NCBI RefSeq assembly: GCF_030053425.1
Contig: NZ_JASGBI010000001.1
Location: 1,124,001-1,188,000 of the forward strand
Reading direction: 5' to 3'
Source: Lysobacter stagni
GTDB taxonomy: Bacteria; Pseudomonadota; Gammaproteobacteria; Xanthomonadales; Xanthomonadaceae
Length of the DNA: 64,000 nt
Shown: positions 48,078 to 56,274 of the stretch, piece by piece
Layout: every line of letters starts with the position of its first letter
Numbering within the stretch: position 1 is the first letter of the stretch
Notes under the pieces: model-generated
What the model was told of the DNA's origin: nothing
The model's input: the letters and a program-made list of their open reading frames with translations, nothing else
Databases searched by the model: none
Translations under genes and position numbers: made by a program

Positions 48078-49727
48078 ATGCGCACGCTTCGTCTTTGCGG
48101 TGTCGTGTCGATCCTGTTCGTCGTGGCCGGGTGCTCGCGCGAATCGGCGGAACCTGCCGCGCCGGCCAAGCCGCCCGCGACCGTGCCGGCCACCGCGCCC
48201 GCGCAGCCGGCGGAGCAGGCGCAGAAGGTGTTCAACCAGGAAGAGCTCGACCAGATGGTCGCGCCGATCGCGCTGTATCCGGACTCGCTGCTCACGCAGG
48301 TGCTGATGGCGGCGACGTATCCGGGCAACGTCGCCGACGCGGTGACGTGGGCGAAGGCGCATCCCGATGCGAAGGGCGACGCGGCAGTGAAGCAGGTCGC
48401 AGACCAGCCGTGGGATCCCAGCGTGCAGTCGCTGGTCGCCTTCCCGCAGGTGCTGTCCACGCTCGGTCAGGATCCGGGTTGGGTACAGCGTCTGGGCGAT
48501 GCATTCCTTGCGCAGCCGAGCGAGGTCATGGATGCGGTGCAGCGACTGCGTCGCGCCGCTCAGGCCGCCGGCAACCTGCAGTCCTCGCCGCAGCAGACGG
48601 TCAGCATGGTGCCTGCGCAGGCCGCGCCCGCACCGGCACCGGCGTCGACGGATGGCGGCGCGCCGCCACCTCCACCGCCGGCGAGCAGCGAGACGATCAT
48701 CCAGATCCAGCCGACCAATCCGGAAGTGGTCTACGTACCCAGTTACAACCCGACGACGGTCTACGGCGCATGGCCGTATCCGTCGTATCCGCCCGCGTAC
48801 TACCCGCCCGCGCCGATGTGGTATCCGGGCAGCGCGCTCATGACGGGTCTCGCGTTCGGCACGGGTGTGGCCGTCGCCGACGCGCTGTGGGGCGATTGGG
48901 ACTGGGGCGGTGGCGACGTCGACATCGACGTCAACCGCTACAACAACATCAACACGAACCGCCAGATCGATGCCAGCCGCAACACGTGGCGGCATGACGG
49001 GAATTACCGCGGCAACGTGCCGTACCGCGATGCGCGAAGCCGCGAGCAGTTCGGCCAGCAGCGCATGCCGGGAGCGGAGAACCGCCAGGCGTTCCGCGGC
49101 AACGACGCCGCGCACGACGCCAACCGTGAGCGCGCGCGCCAGGAAATGCAGAAGCGCGGCTTCGAAGGGCCCGCCGCGAGCAACCGCCAGGCGCAGGACC
49201 GCGCACGCGAGGCGCGTCGCGAAGCGGGCGAACGGCCGGGCGGGCTCGACGGGCGCGCCGGACAGGCCGGTACCCGCGATCAGGCGTCGCGCGATCGCGC
49301 GCGCGATGTCGCGCAGCAGCGCACGCAGGGCGGCGGCCAGCGCGACCATGCACGCAATGTCGCCGATGCGCGCACGCGCCAGGGGCAGGCGGGACAGCAT
49401 CGTGAAGGCCCGCGCACCTCGCAGGCGAACACGCAGCGGCGCGAGCAGGCGCGCTCCCAGCACCAGCAGGCGCGCGCGCAGCCACGTTCGCAGATCGACA
49501 CGCCGCGCCAGCATCAACAGCGCCCGCAGCCGCGTGCGCACGAAGCCTCGCGCAACAATGCCTTTGCCGGCGCAAGCCATCCGCAGCAGGCGCGCGCGCA
49601 GTCCAACCGTGGGCACGCGAGCCGGCAGAGCTCGCAGCGCCCGCAGTCGTCGCGCGGCGGCGGACACCAGGTGCAACGCTCCGCGCCGCAGCGCGGCGGC
49701 GGTGGCGGCGCACGGCGCCGTGGCTGA
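48078..49727 (+). CDS. DUF3300 family lipoprotein with repetitive C-terminus
   Basis: 549 residues with a lipobox (FVVAGC). Residues about 55-260 form the DUF3300 domain (LDQMVAPIALYPDSLLTQVL; VVYVPSYNPTTVYGAWPYPS). The remaining 230 residues are low-complexity, dominated by glutamine, arginine and alanine, unstructured and strongly basic. It would anchor to a membrane with a long flexible arm able to bind acidic polymers. DUF3300 and DUF2950 genes regularly pair, as with the next gene, 21 bp downstream. Confidence 0.88.
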   Translation: MRTLRLCGVVSILFVVAGCSRESAEPAAPAKPPATVPATAPAQPAEQAQKVFNQEELDQMVAPIALYPDSLLTQVLMAATYPGNVADAVTWAKAHPDAKGDAAVKQVADQPWDPSVQSLVAFPQVLSTLGQDPGWVQRLGDAFLAQPSEVMDAVQRLRRAAQAAGNLQSSPQQTVSMVPAQAAPAPAPASTDGGAPPPPPPASSETIIQIQPTNPEVVYVPSYNPTTVYGAWPYPSYPPAYYPPAPMWYPGSALMTGLAFGTGVAVADALWGDWDWGGGDVDIDVNRYNNINTNRQIDASRNTWRHDGNYRGNVPYRDARSREQFGQQRMPGAENRQAFRGNDAAHDANRERARQEMQKRGFEGPAASNRQAQDRAREARREAGERPGGLDGRAGQAGTRDQASRDRARDVAQQRTQGGGQRDHARNVADARTRQGQAGQHREGPRTSQANTQRREQARSQHQQARAQPRSQIDTPRQHQQRPQPRAHEASRNNAFAGASHPQQARAQSNRGHASRQSSQRPQSSRGGGHQVQRSAPQRGGGGGARRRG

Positions 49728-49748
49728 GACGATGACGAGGAGCCTCCG

Positions 49749-50642
49749 ATGAAGCGTCCCACCCTGCTCATGTTCGCTCTGTGCCTTGCGCTGCCCGCGG
49801 CATCCGCCTTCGCGCAGGACGCCTATCCCAGCGCCGAAGCCGCGGCCGATGCGTTCACCGCCGCGGTACAGAGCCGTGACCAGCCCGCGCTGAAGAAAGT
49901 GCTGGGCGCGAACTGGCGCGACTACATCCCCACCGAAGGCATCGACCAGGAGGACATCGATGCTTACCTGGCGCAGTGGAAGCAGTCGCACCGCATCCTC
50001 GCCAAGGGCGCGCAGGCGCAGGTTGCGGTGGGCGACGGCGGGTGGACGCTGCCGATTCCGCTGAAACAGGACAAGGCCGGCTGGCGCTTCGATCCCAAGG
50101 CCGGTGGCGAAGAGATGCGCGTGCGTCGCATCGGCCGCAACGAACTGGCGGTTCTGCAGGCGGTGCAGGCGTATCGCGATGCGCAGCTCGACTACGCCGA
50201 GAACGACCACAACGGCGACGGTGTGCTCGAGTACGCGCAGCGCATCCTCAGCAGCGACGGCGAGCACGATGGCCTGTACTGGCCCGACGACGACAGCAGC
50301 GATGTGAGTCCGCTGGGCCCGCTGTTCGGCGACGACCTGCCCAAGGGCGACTATCTGGGCTACCGCTACCGCATCCTGACGGCGCAGGGGCCGTCGGCAC
50401 CGGGCGGTGCGTACGACTACCGCATCGGCAATCGCATGACGCGCGGCTTCGCGCTGGTGGCGTGGCCAGCGAAGTACAGCGACACCGGCGTGATGACGTT
50501 CATGATCGGCCCCGACGGCGAGGTCTTCGAGAAAGACCTGGGCCCGACCGGCGAAGCGCAGGCGAAGGCGATGAAGGGATTCGATCCGGACAGCAGCTGG
50601 AGCGACGCGAAAGCGGATGCGACGGCGGCGACGCCGCCGTGA
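49749..50642 (+). CDS. exported DUF2950 family protein
   Basis: 297 residues with a signal peptide (ALCLALPAASAFAQ). DUF2950 landmarks are AYPSAEAAADAFTAAV, the segment YRDAQLDYAENDHNGDGVLE near residue 140 with an EF-hand-like DHNGDG, and FALVAWPAKYSDTGVMTFMI near the C-terminus. The function is unknown. Co-transcribed with the DUF3300 lipoprotein. Confidence 0.88.
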   Translation: MKRPTLLMFALCLALPAASAFAQDAYPSAEAAADAFTAAVQSRDQPALKKVLGANWRDYIPTEGIDQEDIDAYLAQWKQSHRILAKGAQAQVAVGDGGWTLPIPLKQDKAGWRFDPKAGGEEMRVRRIGRNELAVLQAVQAYRDAQLDYAENDHNGDGVLEYAQRILSSDGEHDGLYWPDDDSSDVSPLGPLFGDDLPKGDYLGYRYRILTAQGPSAPGGAYDYRIGNRMTRGFALVAWPAKYSDTGVMTFMIGPDGEVFEKDLGPTGEAQAKAMKGFDPDSSWSDAKADATAATPP

Positions 50643-50666
50643 CTACACGCCTCTCCACTGACGCAC

Positions 50667-50793
50667 CCCTCTCCCCTTGCGGGAGAGGGAAAGGCCGCGA
50701 AGCGGCCGTGGAATAGGGGTGGGGTGGGGTGACGTCACTGCCCTCTCCCTGACGGCCTTCGGCCGTCGGTCCCTCTCCCGCAAGGGGAGAGGG
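50667..50793. repeat. symmetrical composite palindromic element
   Basis: CCCTCTCCC/GGGAGAGGG hairpins at 50667-50689 and 50771-50793 are exact reverse complements of each other, including the loops CTTGC and GCAAG. Between them are GGCCGC/GCGGCC (50693-50707) and GACGGCC/GGCCGTC (50751-50767). It fills the space between convergent genes and probably terminates both. Confidence 0.8.
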
Positions 50794-50804
50794 AAACGCA
50801 AGGC

Positions 50805-53165
50805 CTACTTCAGCGTCCGCTCGAACAGCTCGTAGATGCGGCGGTACTCGTCGTACCAGCTGTCCGAACGCGTGAAGCTGTGGCGCTCCATCGGGTACGG
50901 CGCGATCTCCCACTTGTCCTTGCGCAGTTCGATCAGGCGCTGGCTCAGCATCACCGAATCGCGGAAGAACACGTTGTCGTCGATCATGCCGTGCGCGATC
51001 AGCAGGTTGTCCTGCAGCTTGTCGGCGAAGTTGATCGGCGAGGAGACCTGGTAGGCCTCCGGGTCGAGCTCGGGCGTGTTGAGGATGTTGCTGGTGTACT
51101 CGTGGTTGTACTGCGACCAGTCGGCCACCGGACGCAGCGCGGCGCCGGACTTGAACGTGCCCGGCGCGCGGAACAGCGCCATGAACGTCATGAAGCCGCC
51201 GTACGAACCGCCGTAGATGCCGGCGTGCGCCTGGTCGCCCTGCTTGTTGGCGACCAGCCAGTCCAGGCCGTCCAGGTAATCCTCGAGTTCCGGATGACCC
51301 ATCTGGCGGTAGATCGCGGTGCGCCAGTCGCGGCCGTAGCCTTCGGATGCGCGGTAATCCAGGTCGAGCACGACATAACCCTGCTGCACCAGCAGGTTGT
51401 GGAACATCTGCTCACGGAAGTAGCTCGGGTAACGCTCGGACACGTTCTGCAGATAGCCCGCGCCGTGCACGAACATCACGATCGGGTACTTCCTTCCGGC
51501 CTCGTAATTCTTCGGGCCGTAGAACTTGCCCCACACCACGCCGGCGCCGTGCTTGCTGGGCACCTGCACGTACTCGGGCTGGATCCACTCACGGCCCTTG
51601 AACTCCGGCTTGCGCGTGTCGGTCAGCTGCGTCGCCGCGCCACCGTTGGCGCTCACCACCGAAATCTGCGGCGGCATGTAGCTGGCCGAATGACGCACCA
51701 GTACCTTGCTGCCATCGGGCGAGAGCGAGAAGTCCTCCACGCCGTCCAGCGAGGTCACTTCGCGCACATCGCCGCCGCTGCGCGGCACGGCGCAGACTTC
51801 GTAGTCGCCCGGCCACTTGCGGTTGCAGGTGAAGAAGAACGAGTTGCCGTCGGCCGAGAGCGTGGGCGCGGAGACTTCCCACTTGCCCGACGTGAGCGCG
51901 CGCGACTTGCCGCCTTCGTTGAGGTAGAGGTGCGAGAAGCCCGAGCGCTCGGAGAGGAACCACAGCGCACCGTCGCGCGTCCAGCCGAAGTCGTTGAAGC
52001 CCCAGTTGATCCACGCGTTGTCGGTGAGGCGGTCGCGCGCGACCAGCTTCGCACCGGCGAGGTCGACGCTGGCGATCCAACGGTCCTTGTTGTCCACGGC
52101 GCGCACCAGCAGCGCGACCTGGCGGCTGTCGTCGCTCCAGTGGATCGCCGGGCCGGTGCCGTCGCCGTCGGTCTCGACGCGCACCGGGCGGTTGCCCTTC
52201 AGCGGATCTTTCTTCGCGGCCTTGCGCATCGCCGCGAGCGGGTCGTTGGCGATGCCCGGCAGCGTGTCGAACTTCAGCTCCGTCGCCTTGCCGGCATTCA
52301 CGTCGACCAGCCACAGCGTATGCGGCACCGGATCGTTGCGACCGACGCGCGTGCGCACGTCCTCGAATTCCTCGAAGCCCGATTCGGTCACGTACTTGGG
52401 CATCTTGCCGGCCTTGCCGGCATCGGCGCCCTTCGCGGTCGTGACGACGACCAGCCACCTGCCGTCCGGCGACAGCGCGCTGTCGGCAACGGCGACGTCG
52501 TCGCCCAGGTAGATCGGCGCGGGCGCGCGGCTCGGATCGCCCTTGCGCCATTCCTCGTTCTGGCGACGCGCGGCGTCGCGCAGGTCCTTGTCGGTCTGCA
52601 GCGTGGTGATGGTCGCCAGCTGGCGCGTGCGCAGGTCGTCGGCCTTCGGCGGCGTGGCCGGGTCCTTCTCTGCCTTGAGGATCGCCGCTTCGCTGACGCC
52701 CTGGCCGGTACGCCACTGGAACCAGTCGTTGCCGCGACGGAACACGAGGCGGCCATCGCTGCTCCACTGCGGCAGCGCTTCGTCCTCATTGCTGCGCGTG
52801 ACCTGCGTCAGCGTGCCGCTGCGCAGGTCGCGCACGAACACGTCGCCGTTGCGTACGAACGCGGCGCGCTGGCGCGAGGCGTCGAGCACCAGGCGGGCGC
52901 CGTCGAGGTCGGCTCGCGCCGCGCCGTCGAGCTTCACCGCACTGCCGCCGGCGACCGGCACCTGCCACGTGTCGCGGATCGTCGCGCCTTCGCGGCGCTG
53001 CTGGTACTGCACATGCTGACCGTCCCAGGCCCACCAGGCCTGTTCCACCGGCTGCCCGATCCAGTCGGGATCGGCCATGGTCTGGGTGAGCGTGATCGGC
53101 GTCTGCGCATGCGCTGGGCCGAATGCGGTGGCGAGAAGGACGAGGGCGATGGGTGTCAGGCGCAT
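50805..53165 (-). CDS. S9 family prolyl oligopeptidase-like peptidase
   Basis: 786 residues with a signal peptide (ALVLLATAFGPAHAQ). An N-terminal propeller with repeats such as SPDGRWLVVV and LSPDGSKVLVRHSA is followed by the catalytic domain with Ser654 (GIYGGSYGGFM), aspartate in HGMIDDNVFF and histidine in YPMERHSFTR. Specificity is unknown, but the HGMIDDN arrangement matches acyl-aminoacyl/dipeptidyl peptidase relatives. Start at 53165; the upstream 65 codons precede the signal peptide. Divergent from cioA across 275 bp. Confidence 0.93.
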   Translation of the reverse strand: MRLTPIALVLLATAFGPAHAQTPITLTQTMADPDWIGQPVEQAWWAWDGQHVQYQQRREGATIRDTWQVPVAGGSAVKLDGAARADLDGARLVLDASRQRAAFVRNGDVFVRDLRSGTLTQVTRSNEDEALPQWSSDGRLVFRRGNDWFQWRTGQGVSEAAILKAEKDPATPPKADDLRTRQLATITTLQTDKDLRDAARRQNEEWRKGDPSRAPAPIYLGDDVAVADSALSPDGRWLVVVTTAKGADAGKAGKMPKYVTESGFEEFEDVRTRVGRNDPVPHTLWLVDVNAGKATELKFDTLPGIANDPLAAMRKAAKKDPLKGNRPVRVETDGDGTGPAIHWSDDSRQVALLVRAVDNKDRWIASVDLAGAKLVARDRLTDNAWINWGFNDFGWTRDGALWFLSERSGFSHLYLNEGGKSRALTSGKWEVSAPTLSADGNSFFFTCNRKWPGDYEVCAVPRSGGDVREVTSLDGVEDFSLSPDGSKVLVRHSASYMPPQISVVSANGGAATQLTDTRKPEFKGREWIQPEYVQVPSKHGAGVVWGKFYGPKNYEAGRKYPIVMFVHGAGYLQNVSERYPSYFREQMFHNLLVQQGYVVLDLDYRASEGYGRDWRTAIYRQMGHPELEDYLDGLDWLVANKQGDQAHAGIYGGSYGGFMTFMALFRAPGTFKSGAALRPVADWSQYNHEYTSNILNTPELDPEAYQVSSPINFADKLQDNLLIAHGMIDDNVFFRDSVMLSQRLIELRKDKWEIAPYPMERHSFTRSDSWYDEYRRIYELFERTLK

Positions 53166-53440
53166 GGTCTGTGTTCGGTACGGCGAAGGACGGTGGATGA
53201 CGGGACAGCAGCGGGGAGCGGCAACGGGGCGCGCGTCGAAGGACGCCCCTCGCCGGCCGGATGCGGCCGCGATGGGCGACGTTCCCTGCGCTTTCCCCGT
53301 TCGCCTTCCCCGGCAAACTTCCGCAGCGTACCAGCCGACGGGTTTGCCCGATCGGGCCATGCGTCATGGGCAGGCTTCCTACTTCACGTGACGCGGCGCA
53401 CAATATCGACTCAGCGAAGTCGGCGACGGAGTTCGAAACC

Positions 53441-54844
53441 GTGGATGCCCTGCTGTTGTCGCGGATCCAGTTCGGATTCGTGATCTCGTTCCACATCCTC
53501 TTCCCCGCATTCACCATCGGCCTGGCGAGCTGGCTGGCCTTCGTCGAATGGCGGTGGCTGCGCACCCGCGACACGCTCTGGCGGGATCTGTTCTTCTTCT
53601 GGACCAAGATCTTCGCCGTGTCCTTCGGCATGGGTGTGGTGTCGGGCATCGTCATGAGTTTCCAGTTCGGCACGAACTGGGCCACGCTCAGCGAGCAGGC
53701 CGGCAACATCCTCGGTCCGCTGCTCAGCTACGAAGTGCTCACCGCGTTCTTCCTGGAGGCGACGTTCCTCGGCGTGATGCTCTTCGGCTGGGGGCGCGTG
53801 AGCGAGAAGCTGCACTTCCTGGCGACATGCATGGTCGCGCTGGGCACGTTGATCTCCACGTTCTGGATCATCTCGGCCAACAGCTGGATGCAGACGCCGA
53901 CGGGCTACACCCTCGTCGATGGCGTGTTCCATCCCGACAGCTGGTGGGACATCGTTTTCAATCCGTCCTTCCCGTTGCGTTTGCTGCACATGGTGCTGGC
54001 GGCGTTCATCACGACGTGCTTCGTGATCGGCGGCGTGGGCGCGTCGTACCTGCTGCGCGGCGTGCACGTGGAGGCGGGCAGACGCATGCTGAAGGCCGCG
54101 GTGCTGTTCGCCGCGATCACCGTGCCGCTGCAGGTGGTGGTGGGCGACCAGCACGGGCTGGTCACGCTGAAGCACCAGCCCATCAAGGTCGCCGCGATGG
54201 AAGGCCACTGGGAGCATCTGCCCAAGGGCGAGGGCGTACCGCTGGTGCTGTTCGCGGTGCCCAACGAGAAGGCCGAACGCAACGATCTGGAGATCGCCAT
54301 TCCGCGCGCCGGCAGCGTGATCCTCACGCACACCATCGATGGCGAGATTCCGCCGCTGAAGTCGGTACCGGCCAGCGAGCGTCCACCGGTGAAGCCGGTG
54401 TTCTACGCGTTCCGCGTGATGGTCGGCCTGGGCTCGTTGATGCTGCTGCTGACGCTGTGGTCGCTGTTCCAGTACTGGCGCGACGGCCTGTATGCCTCGC
54501 GCGTGGCGCTGCACGGATGGCGCGCGATGATGCTGTCGGGCTTCGTGTGCATCCTGGCCGGCTGGTACGTGGTCGAGATCGGCCGCCAGCCGTACGTGAT
54601 CTACGGACTGCTGCGTACCGCCGATGCGGTCAGTCCCATCCTCGCCGCCGCCAGCGTGATGACCTCGCTGATCGTGTACGCGGTGGTGTACGCCATCGTG
54701 TTCGGCGCGGGCATCTGGTACCTCAGTCGACTGGTGAAGAAGGGGCCGTTGCCGCACGAACCGCCACAGCACACCGCGGGCGGCGACAAGACGCCGGCGC
54801 GTCCGCTGTCCGCCGCGGGCGACAACCTCGAGGAGGGCGCGTGA
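53441..54844 (+). CDS. cioA: cytochrome bd-type quinol oxidase subunit I (CioA)
   Basis: 467 residues and about nine membrane helices. Haem ligand His18 is in RIQFGFVISFHILFPAFTIG. The second-haem region is in FPLRLLHMVLAAF. The Q-loop is short, as in cyanide-insensitive CioA oxidases, rather than the long form of E. coli CydA. It oxidises ubiquinol and reduces oxygen at the membrane. The start is the GTG at 53441, placing DALLLSRIQFG at the N-terminus, with GGAG 9 nt before it. The stop overlaps the next start by 1 nt. Confidence 0.94.
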   Translation: MDALLLSRIQFGFVISFHILFPAFTIGLASWLAFVEWRWLRTRDTLWRDLFFFWTKIFAVSFGMGVVSGIVMSFQFGTNWATLSEQAGNILGPLLSYEVLTAFFLEATFLGVMLFGWGRVSEKLHFLATCMVALGTLISTFWIISANSWMQTPTGYTLVDGVFHPDSWWDIVFNPSFPLRLLHMVLAAFITTCFVIGGVGASYLLRGVHVEAGRRMLKAAVLFAAITVPLQVVVGDQHGLVTLKHQPIKVAAMEGHWEHLPKGEGVPLVLFAVPNEKAERNDLEIAIPRAGSVILTHTIDGEIPPLKSVPASERPPVKPVFYAFRVMVGLGSLMLLLTLWSLFQYWRDGLYASRVALHGWRAMMLSGFVCILAGWYVVEIGRQPYVIYGLLRTADAVSPILAAASVMTSLIVYAVVYAIVFGAGIWYLSRLVKKGPLPHEPPQHTAGGDKTPARPLSAAGDNLEEGA

Positions 54845-55857
54845 TGGACATGGCCACCGTGCTGCCGGTGATCTGGTTCGGCGTGATCGGCTTCGGCGTG
54901 CTGATGTATGTCGTGCTCGACGGTTTCGTGCTCGGCCTGGGCATCCTGGCGCCCTTCGCCGAGGACGAGCACCAGCTCGACCTGATGATGAACACCGCTG
55001 CGCCAATCTGGGACGGCAACGAAACCTGGCTGGTGCTGGGTGGCGCAGGCCTGCTCGCGGCGTTTCCCAAGGCATATGCGGTGGTGCTGTCGGCGCTGTA
55101 CCTGCCCGTGCTGCTGATGCTGATCGCGCTGGTGTTCCGGGGTGTGGCGTTCGAATTCCGCTTCAAGGCGAACCGTGCCAAGCCGGCGTGGGGCGCGGCG
55201 TTCGCGCTGGGCTCGATGTTCGCGGCGTTCGCGCAGGGCGTGATCCTGGGGTCGCTGGTGGAAGGCATGCCGCTGCAGGACGGCAAGTACATGGCCGGTG
55301 CCTTTGGCTGGTTCAGTCCGTTCTCGATGCTGACCGGCGTGGCGGTGGTGTTCGGTTACGCGCTGCTGGGTTCGACGTGGCTCATCCTCAAGACCGAGGG
55401 GCGCATGCAGGACGTCGCGCGCGGACTGACGCGTCCGCTGGTACTGGTGGTGGTGGCGTTCATGGGGCTGGTGAGCGCATGGCTGCCGTTCCTGGACTCG
55501 CGGATCATGGCGCGCTGGTTCGAGGGCTCGAACTTCTGGTGGCTGGCACCGGTGCCGCTGCTGGCGTTGTTCAACGCCTTCGCACTGTGGCGCGCGGCGA
55601 TGCGACGCGGCCGCGATGCCGCCCCGTTCCTGCTGACGCTGTGCTTCTTCGGGCTGGGTTTCGCCGGACTGGTGCTGGGCATCTGGCCAAACATCGTTCC
55701 GCCGGGCCTGACCATCTGGGATGCCGCCTCTCCGCCGTCCTCGCAGGGCTTCGTGCTGGTCGGCCTGGTGATCCTGCTGCCGGCGATCCTGGGCTACACG
55801 TACTGGTCCTACAACGTGTTCAAGGGCAAGGTCGGCGCCGACGCGGGATATCACTGA
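54844..55857 (+). CDS. cioB: cytochrome bd-type quinol oxidase subunit II (CioB)
   Basis: 337 residues with eight or so helices. The CydB signature is VLPVIWFGVIGFGVLMYVVL, then DGFVLGLGILAPF, and NTAAPIWDGNETWLVLGGAG. It holds the quinol oxidase core together with CioA. Start ATG overlaps the cioA stop by 1 nt, so translation is coupled. No CydX-like small gene is evident after it. A hairpin (GCCGGCGC/GCGCCGGC) follows at 55865-55885. Confidence 0.95.
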   Translation: MDMATVLPVIWFGVIGFGVLMYVVLDGFVLGLGILAPFAEDEHQLDLMMNTAAPIWDGNETWLVLGGAGLLAAFPKAYAVVLSALYLPVLLMLIALVFRGVAFEFRFKANRAKPAWGAAFALGSMFAAFAQGVILGSLVEGMPLQDGKYMAGAFGWFSPFSMLTGVAVVFGYALLGSTWLILKTEGRMQDVARGLTRPLVLVVVAFMGLVSAWLPFLDSRIMARWFEGSNFWWLAPVPLLALFNAFALWRAAMRRGRDAAPFLLTLCFFGLGFAGLVLGIWPNIVPPGLTIWDAASPPSSQGFVLVGLVILLPAILGYTYWSYNVFKGKVGADAGYH

Positions 55858-55864
55858 GGGCAGC

Positions 55865-55885
55865 GCCGGCGCTTCAGGCGCCGGC
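55865..55885 (+). terminator. hairpin after cioB
   Basis: GCCGGCGC and GCGCCGGC pair with loop TTCAG, 7 bp after the cioB stop. There is no U-tract. The rest of the gap to the next gene at 56005 is unremarkable. Confidence 0.5.
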
Positions 55886-56004
55886 CCGCCTTCACGCCGG
55901 GGCTTTACGGAAGCGGAATATCCGTTGCCGAATCCGCACGTTGCGCGGGTATGCTGTGGTCAACATTTCGCCGCGCCTTCCCCTGCGCGCCGCTGCCCTG
56001 ACTC

Positions 56005-56274
56005 ATGCAAGCCTACGTATACAAGAGCCTCCGCAAGGCCGACACCTACGTTTACCTCGCCTCGCGCGATGACTTCGCGCGACTGCCCGATCCCCTGCGC
56101 ACGCAGCTGGGCAGCCTGCAGTTCGTGCTGGAAGTCGCGTTGACGCCGGAGCGCCGCCTCGCGCGCGAGGATGTCGCCGTGGTGCGCGAGAACCTGGCCA
56201 GCCGTGGGTTCCACCTGCAATTCCCGCCGACCGTGGAAGATCCGATGAAGGAGGACTGGGGCACCGATGCCTGA
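56005..56274 (+). CDS. YcgL domain protein
   Basis: 89 residues. [20 protein letters not shown] and the C-terminal [12 protein letters not shown] are characteristic of the YcgL family, small conserved proteins without assigned function. It overlaps the ankyrin gene by 8 nt, so the two are co-translated. Confidence 0.9.
   Translation: MQAYVYKSLRKADTYVYLASRDDFARLPDPLRTQLGSLQFVLEVALTPERRLAREDVAVVRENLASRGFHLQFPPTVEDPMKEDWGTDA

Noticed and set aside
47988..50267. Minus-strand frame of 759 codons covering the DUF3300/DUF2950 genes
   Set aside because: A mirror of the repetitive arginine/alanine-rich coding DNA. Both plus-strand genes have signal sequences and ribosome sites.
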